Below, piece after piece: positions 15,243 to 18,553 of a DNA stretch of 18,553 nt. Source of the DNA: JBOHHR01 sp050740975 (lineage in GTDB: Bacteria; Pseudomonadota; Gammaproteobacteria; JBOHHR01). A model generated the notes under the pieces. The model was not told the DNA's origin and did no database searches. It worked only from the letters and a program-made list of their open reading frames with translations. Both the position numbers and the translations under genes were made by a program. The stretch is taken from assembly GCA_050740975.1 (NCBI GenBank), contig JBOIEE010000347.1, positions 1 through 18,553 of the forward strand. Direction: 5' to 3'. How positions within the stretch are numbered: position 1 is the first letter of the stretch; every line of letters starts with the position of its first letter.

Positions 15243-16577
15243 GTGGTGTCCGTGGAGGGTCAAGCTACCGGAGCTTCTTCCTATGGCGCGCGCTTCAGCC
15301 GTCTTGCCGATTGGTTGGCTTGGCAGGAGAGTCTGCACAATACTGAAATCGAGTTGGGGCTGGGACGATGCAGGAGGGTCGCGTTGCGCATGGGACTGCG
15401 CCAGCCAAAGTACAAAGTTATCACGGTCGCAGGCACCAACGGAAAGGGTTCCACGGTGGCGATGCTGGGCACGATTTTTCGCCTTGCAGGGTACCGTGTC
15501 GGGGTCTATAGTTCCCCGCACCTACTGCACTACAATGAACGCATCGCGATCGACGGGGTGGCGGCAAGCGACGGGGCACTCTGCGAGGCCTTCCAGCGCG
15601 TCGATGACGCCCGGGGGGCTATTTCGCTTACCTACTTTGAGTTCGGGACTCTGGCCGCTTTGGATCTTTTCCAGCGGGCTCAGCTAGACCTGGCCGTCCT
15701 CGAGGTTGGTTTGGGTGGGCGCTTGGACGCGGTGAATATAATCGATGCCGATGTCGCTGTGATCACGGCCATTGGCATCGACCATGTAAACTGGCTGGGG
15801 CCCGACAGGGAATCTATTGCGGCCGAGAAGGCCGGCATTTGTCGTCCGGGGAAACCGGTGGTTTGCTCCGATCCCGATCTACCACAGTCTGTCGCGCAGC
15901 GTTTACACCTCCAAGGAAGCCCCCTATATCGACTCGGCCACGAATTCTCCTATCGCCGTGACTTGGCCTGCGCGTGGTCTTGGCAGGGAAGGGCACTTCA
16001 CTACGAAAGTTTGCCTAGGCCGCAACTGCACGGGGAATTCCAGTTGCAGAATGCGGCGGGGGCGATTATGGCGGCAAACCTACTGGGCGAGTGTCTTCAG
16101 GTTTCGAAGGAGGCACTGCATCAGGGATTAAAACGGGTGCAGCTATCGGGACGCATCCAGCTTGTCCCCGGTAAGGTCCAATATCTGCTCGACGTGGCGC
16201 ATAATCCGCATGCCGCGCAAGCACTTGCCCACGCCCTGCAGCAAATGCCGCCGGTGGGCAAAACCCGCGTATTGATCGGAATGCTGAAAGATAAAGATAT
16301 GGCGGGCGTCTTTGCGGCCCTTAAAGATCTGGCTTCGAGCTGGCATATTAGCTCGCTTGAGGGTCATAGGGGTGCCTCGGCGCAATTACTGGTAGAGCAA
16401 CTGCGCCGGGTGGATAGAAGTGCGGGCGCAACGCTGTATCCAAATGTTCAGGAAGCGTTGCGCGGGATTCGATGTGAAGCGCAACCCGGTGACCGGGTGC
16501 TCGTCGTCGGGTCGTTTCTGACTGTCGCCGGGGTGTTGAAAGAGTTGCAGGAGGAGTTGGCGGGGCAAGCGTCGTGA
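15243..16577 (+). CDS. folC: Dihydrofolate synthase / folylpolyglutamate synthase
   Basis: FolC adds the first glutamate to dihydropteroate and extends the polyglutamate tail of folates, using ATP, in the cytoplasm. It is a Mur-ligase-type enzyme of 444 residues. The P-loop AGTNGKGST is at residues 63-71. It is followed by YSSPHLLHYNERI, LEVGLGGRLDAVN (Mg/ATP site), ITAIGIDHVNWLG with the AAEKAGI lysine, the QLQNAAGAI helix, LDVAHNPHA and GMLKDKD. The GTG at 15243 (or 15246) follows a strong AGGGAGG. The start is adjacent to the stop of the small ORF in the accD-folC gap. dedD follows almost directly. Confidence 0.96.
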   Translation: MVSVEGQATGASSYGARFSRLADWLAWQESLHNTEIELGLGRCRRVALRMGLRQPKYKVITVAGTNGKGSTVAMLGTIFRLAGYRVGVYSSPHLLHYNERIAIDGVAASDGALCEAFQRVDDARGAISLTYFEFGTLAALDLFQRAQLDLAVLEVGLGGRLDAVNIIDADVAVITAIGIDHVNWLGPDRESIAAEKAGICRPGKPVVCSDPDLPQSVAQRLHLQGSPLYRLGHEFSYRRDLACAWSWQGRALHYESLPRPQLHGEFQLQNAAGAIMAANLLGECLQVSKEALHQGLKRVQLSGRIQLVPGKVQYLLDVAHNPHAAQALAHALQQMPPVGKTRVLIGMLKDKDMAGVFAALKDLASSWHISSLEGHRGASAQLLVEQLRRVDRSAGATLYPNVQEALRGIRCEAQPGDRVLVVGSFLTVAGVLKELQEELAGQAS

Positions 16578-16581
16578 ATGA

Positions 16582-17163
16582 GTGCGGGGTCGTGGGCCAA
16601 GAGTCGCCAAAAAGGTGATCGAGGAAAGGCTCAAGGAGCGTCTGGTTGGGGCCGTAGTGCTCACTGCTGTGGCGGTGAGCTTTATTCCAATGGTTTTCGA
16701 AGGAGGGCCCAAAAGCCAGCAGGCGCCGGTGACAAAGTCACAGAAGGATTTCACGTCAAGCAGCCTGGCGGCGGAAGATCCTTCACCTCCGCTAGACGTG
16801 GTCGAAGTGGAGCCGGCGTCTGGGCCGATCTCTACCACCCATAGGCCGCCACAAGCGGCCGATCGACCACCCAGTCAACGCTCTCCAAAGCCGCCGCAGT
16901 CTGAGACCTTGCCGGACGGTCCCCCGGCGGATGCGACCCGAACGGGTTGGGTGGTGCAGCTTGCCAGCTTTTCGCGCGAAGCGAACGCCAAAACCTTGCG
17001 CGCTAAGTTGGTAGCGCAAGGTTTCGCCGCATTTGTCGAACAAACCAGCTCCATATACCGGGTGAGGGTTGGACCGACGTCGGGGCAACAGCAGGCGCGC
17101 GATCTCCGTGCAGCACTGAAACGAGCGGTGAACTTACAAGGCGTGGTGGTCCGTTATCCCTAG
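16582..17163 (+). CDS. dedD: DedD-like SPOR-domain cell division protein
   Basis: SPOR proteins bind denuded peptidoglycan at the division septum; DedD promotes constriction. This 193-residue protein has a short basic cytoplasmic end, one membrane span (about 21-38, LVGAVVLTAVAVSFIPMVF), a proline- and serine-rich periplasmic linker, and a C-terminal SPOR domain (121-193, GWVVQLASF...YRVRVGP...). The pattern KERLVGAVVL is typical of DedD N-termini. The start is uncertain. GTG 16582 has no ribosome site. An ATG at 16578, touching the folC stop, is in another frame that would join this one only through a shift near the AAAAA at about 16609. GTG 16615 is another candidate. Linkage to folC is classical. 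Confidence 0.88.
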   Translation: MRGRGPRVAKKVIEERLKERLVGAVVLTAVAVSFIPMVFEGGPKSQQAPVTKSQKDFTSSSLAAEDPSPPLDVVEVEPASGPISTTHRPPQAADRPPSQRSPKPPQSETLPDGPPADATRTGWVVQLASFSREANAKTLRAKLVAQGFAAFVEQTSSIYRVRVGPTSGQQQARDLRAALKRAVNLQGVVVRYP

Positions 17164-17221
17164 ACGATGGACGCGTACTGCTGGTCGATACGCAGCGCAC
17201 AGACCTGATGGAGCTAAGCGC

Positions 17222-17902
17222 ATGATCAAGGCGTCCATTGATACCGTAACCGTTGCGCTCGCCAAAGCACCCGCGCCGATGAGAATTTTTATCGTCGAGT
17301 CGGGGGGTAACGCGAGCCAAAAGGCGGTGCTTGTTTTTCTCCATGGCAAAGGGGAGGCTAGTGGCTACCCGCATGCAGTCTCCTTGGTTTGCAACCACGC
17401 CTCACCCCCGTTTCAAGCACTGCTTGGGCGACTTAGGGATGTCATCGTGGTGGCGCCCCAGGCTCCGAATGATCCTTCGACGGAGTGGAATTGGCGCGAT
17501 TACGTCCCAGACCTTTGCCGGTATCTAGCCGAGCACTTCCCGGAACAGGAGATCCTTGCCACTGGGTTTAGCCGGGGAGGATTGGGTGCATTGCAGCTTA
17601 TCCACCATTGCCCGCAGCGCATCAAGAAATGGGCGATCGTTGATCCTCAGAGGGCCCAGGACGAGGAGGAGGAAAACAACCTCCTATCCAGCATCACTTC
17701 TGAAGCAAGCGGTTGGCTGCGGTACGGCAAAGGGATCCCCCACAACCTGCCGTTCGCGGAAAAACTCGCTACGCATCTGCCGCGTGAACGCGTTGGCTTG
17801 GTCGATCTAGGGCACTGCGAGCTTGCTGTCGCTGCCTACCAGGGCGAAAAGCTCGATGCAGATGAGAGTGTGTACGAGTTTCTCGGTCTTGAATACCGGT
17901 AG
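17222..17902 (+). CDS. Alpha/beta-hydrolase (esterase/phospholipase-like)
   Basis: A 226-residue soluble protein with no signal peptide and the alpha/beta-hydrolase landmarks. These are a strand VLVFLHGKGEASG (oxyanion loop near 41-44), VIVVAPQAP, the nucleophile elbow GFSRGG with S117, a probable acid in IVDPQ (D141) and the histidine in DLGHCEL (H198). The layout resembles the carboxylesterase/phospholipase and poly-hydroxyalkanoate depolymerase-like branch; the substrate cannot be told. The ATG at 17222 has GGAG 8 bases upstream. It stands where cvpA and purF often follow dedD, so the conserved order breaks here. The 58-base gap before it shows no terminator. Confidence 0.85.
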   Translation: MIKASIDTVTVALAKAPAPMRIFIVESGGNASQKAVLVFLHGKGEASGYPHAVSLVCNHASPPFQALLGRLRDVIVVAPQAPNDPSTEWNWRDYVPDLCRYLAEHFPEQEILATGFSRGGLGALQLIHHCPQRIKKWAIVDPQRAQDEEEENNLLSSITSEASGWLRYGKGIPHNLPFAEKLATHLPRERVGLVDLGHCELAVAAYQGEKLDADESVYEFLGLEYR

Positions 17903-17916
17903 GGACTAGCGACTCT

Positions 17917-18355
17917 TTGTCTAAGTCCGACAGGCTGCTAGCGTGTCCAGCGTTGCCGGAGCAGAAAGCGGCAACCGCGAGCCTGCCGTACGAACGCGCG
18001 CGTTGGTACTGGGAAACTCAAGCGACACCGCGCTTGGCGTTCTGCAGAGTAACCGCGCTAGCGCTGTTGCGCCACCTGACTAATCCCCGGATTATGCACA
18101 TGCCATACAGACGAGCGCCGCCGCCTGGGACATCCACGAGCGCTGGCTGGCCTTGCCTGAGATCGCATTTCTCCCGGACCCACCCGAACTGCACCAACAA
18201 CTGCGGCAACGGAGCCGATCGGTCGACCTGAATCGGCCCTCTGGACGGATGCCCACCTGGCGGCCTTCGCCATGGCGGGCGGGTGTCGGCTGGTGGCGTT
18301 CGACGCTGACTTTCGGCGCTTTCCCGGTCTCGACTTCCTCCAGCTTATTTCTTGA
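17917..18355 (+). pseudogene. Decayed PIN-domain (VapC-like) toxin gene
   Basis: Three consecutive pieces in three frames read as one PIN protein. About 17989-18100 gives YERARWYWE...RLAFCRVTALALLRHLTNP. About 18120-18230 gives AWDIHERWLALPEIAFLP. 18242-18355 gives WTDAHLAAFAMAGGCRLVAFDADFRRFPGLDF and a stop. The order and spacing match the VapC-type pattern in which TDA and FDADF carry active-site acids. The first catalytic aspartate of a proper N-terminus (DxN/DxS near the start) is not recognisable in 17917-17988. At least two frame changes make it non-functional. No VapB-like antitoxin is visible upstream. The frames are read directly; the family call rests on motif knowledge. Confidence 0.75.
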
Positions 18356-18447
18356 GCACGGCGATCACCAACCCCGAACGGGTCGGCAAGGCGAAAGACC
18401 TGCTTCGGGCGGGGGCTCGCGGCTCAATCCTGACGGATCTTCCTTAA
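18352..18447 (+). pseudogene. Short remnant resembling the start of a Swt1/HEPN-type defence protein
   Basis: A 31-codon frame starts at TTG 18352, overlapping the PIN stop by TTGA. It contains AITNPERVGKAKDLLRAG. The pattern N-x-ERVGKA-x-x-LL-x-x-G is what I recall at the N-terminus of large Swt1-family HEPN-domain proteins, where FVEREL follows. Here the similarity stops and the frame ends at 18445-18447. It may be a truncated leftover of such a gene, or chance. The identification is tentative. Confidence 0.35.
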
Positions 18448-18481
18448 CCCGGAGTTCCTAAGTTCTTGAAATATTGCTGAA

Positions 18482-18553
18482 AGGTGTGATTTCGCACCTA
18501 GCTGTGTTGGCATGTAATACAACATATAGTGCTTGCATGTTAAGGAGCATATC
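18482..18553 (+). promoter_or_regulatory. AT-rich leader with hairpin, direct repeats and Shine-Dalgarno at the window edge
   Basis: AGGTGTG-ATTT-CGCACCT (18482-18499) is a 7-bp hairpin with one G-T pair. GCATGT recurs at 18510-18515 and 18535-18540, around TGTAATACA and a -10-like TATAGT (18525-18530). AAGGAG (18542-18547) is a strong ribosome site six bases from the window end. A + strand gene most likely begins just beyond the window, and the repeats could be its operator. No convincing -35 is seen. Confidence 0.4.

Noticed and set aside
15160..15687. Plus-strand open frame of 175 codons overlapping folC
   Set aside because: It is out of frame with folC, which has strong family motifs across the same bases; its composition is that of a shadow.
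1..18553. CRISPR arrays, tRNA and rRNA genes
   Set aside because: No regularly spaced repeats and no cloverleaf or rRNA-like segments were seen on reading both strands.

Overview
The window looks like a chromosomal segment of a gammaproteobacterium, moderately GC-rich. The core run leuB, asd, fimV, truA, trpF, trpB, trpA, accD, folC, dedD is a conserved gammaproteobacterial gene order. FimV, the polar pilus-assembly hub, is characteristic of that class. The species cannot be read from the sequence. All intact genes lie on the + strand.

Layout. (1) 1-1874 is the 3' two thirds of mutS, cut by the window edge. (2) About 1880-3925 is an accessory stretch. It holds a frameshifted remnant of a tyrosine recombinase on the - strand, a GC-rich cruciform, a RelE/ParE-type toxin gene with no visible antitoxin, an exported cupin overlapping the toxin by ATGA, a near-perfect palindrome resembling a Fur box, and a Slp-family outer-membrane lipoprotein. 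(3) 4052-17163 is the conserved block: leuB and asd (leucine and aspartate-family biosynthesis), fimV, truA (tRNA pseudouridine), trpF-trpB-trpA (end of tryptophan synthesis), accD (fatty acid synthesis), a possible 47-residue membrane peptide, folC (folate) and dedD (SPOR division protein). Overlaps or very short gaps at truA/trpF, trpF/trpB, trpA/accD and accD-sORF-folC suggest a translationally coupled operon. (4) 17222-17902 is an alpha/beta-hydrolase standing where cvpA-purF often follow dedD. (5) 17903-18553 is a decayed tail: a PIN-domain (VapC-like) toxin pseudogene in three frames, a 31-codon remnant resembling the start of Swt1/HEPN-type proteins, and an AT-rich leader with a good Shine-Dalgarno that probably serves a gene starting just past the window.

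The most striking non-coding feature is a 153-bp element between leuB and asd (5123-5275). It has near-perfect 12-bp terminal inverted repeats and is flanked by TTAG on both sides. The left TTAG contains the leuB stop codon. Inside are four consecutive perfect hairpins. It reads as a MITE-like insertion that now forms the leuB-asd spacer. I found no intact novel multi-gene system. The accessory parts look like eroded toxin, recombinase and defence remnants around a conserved housekeeping block.
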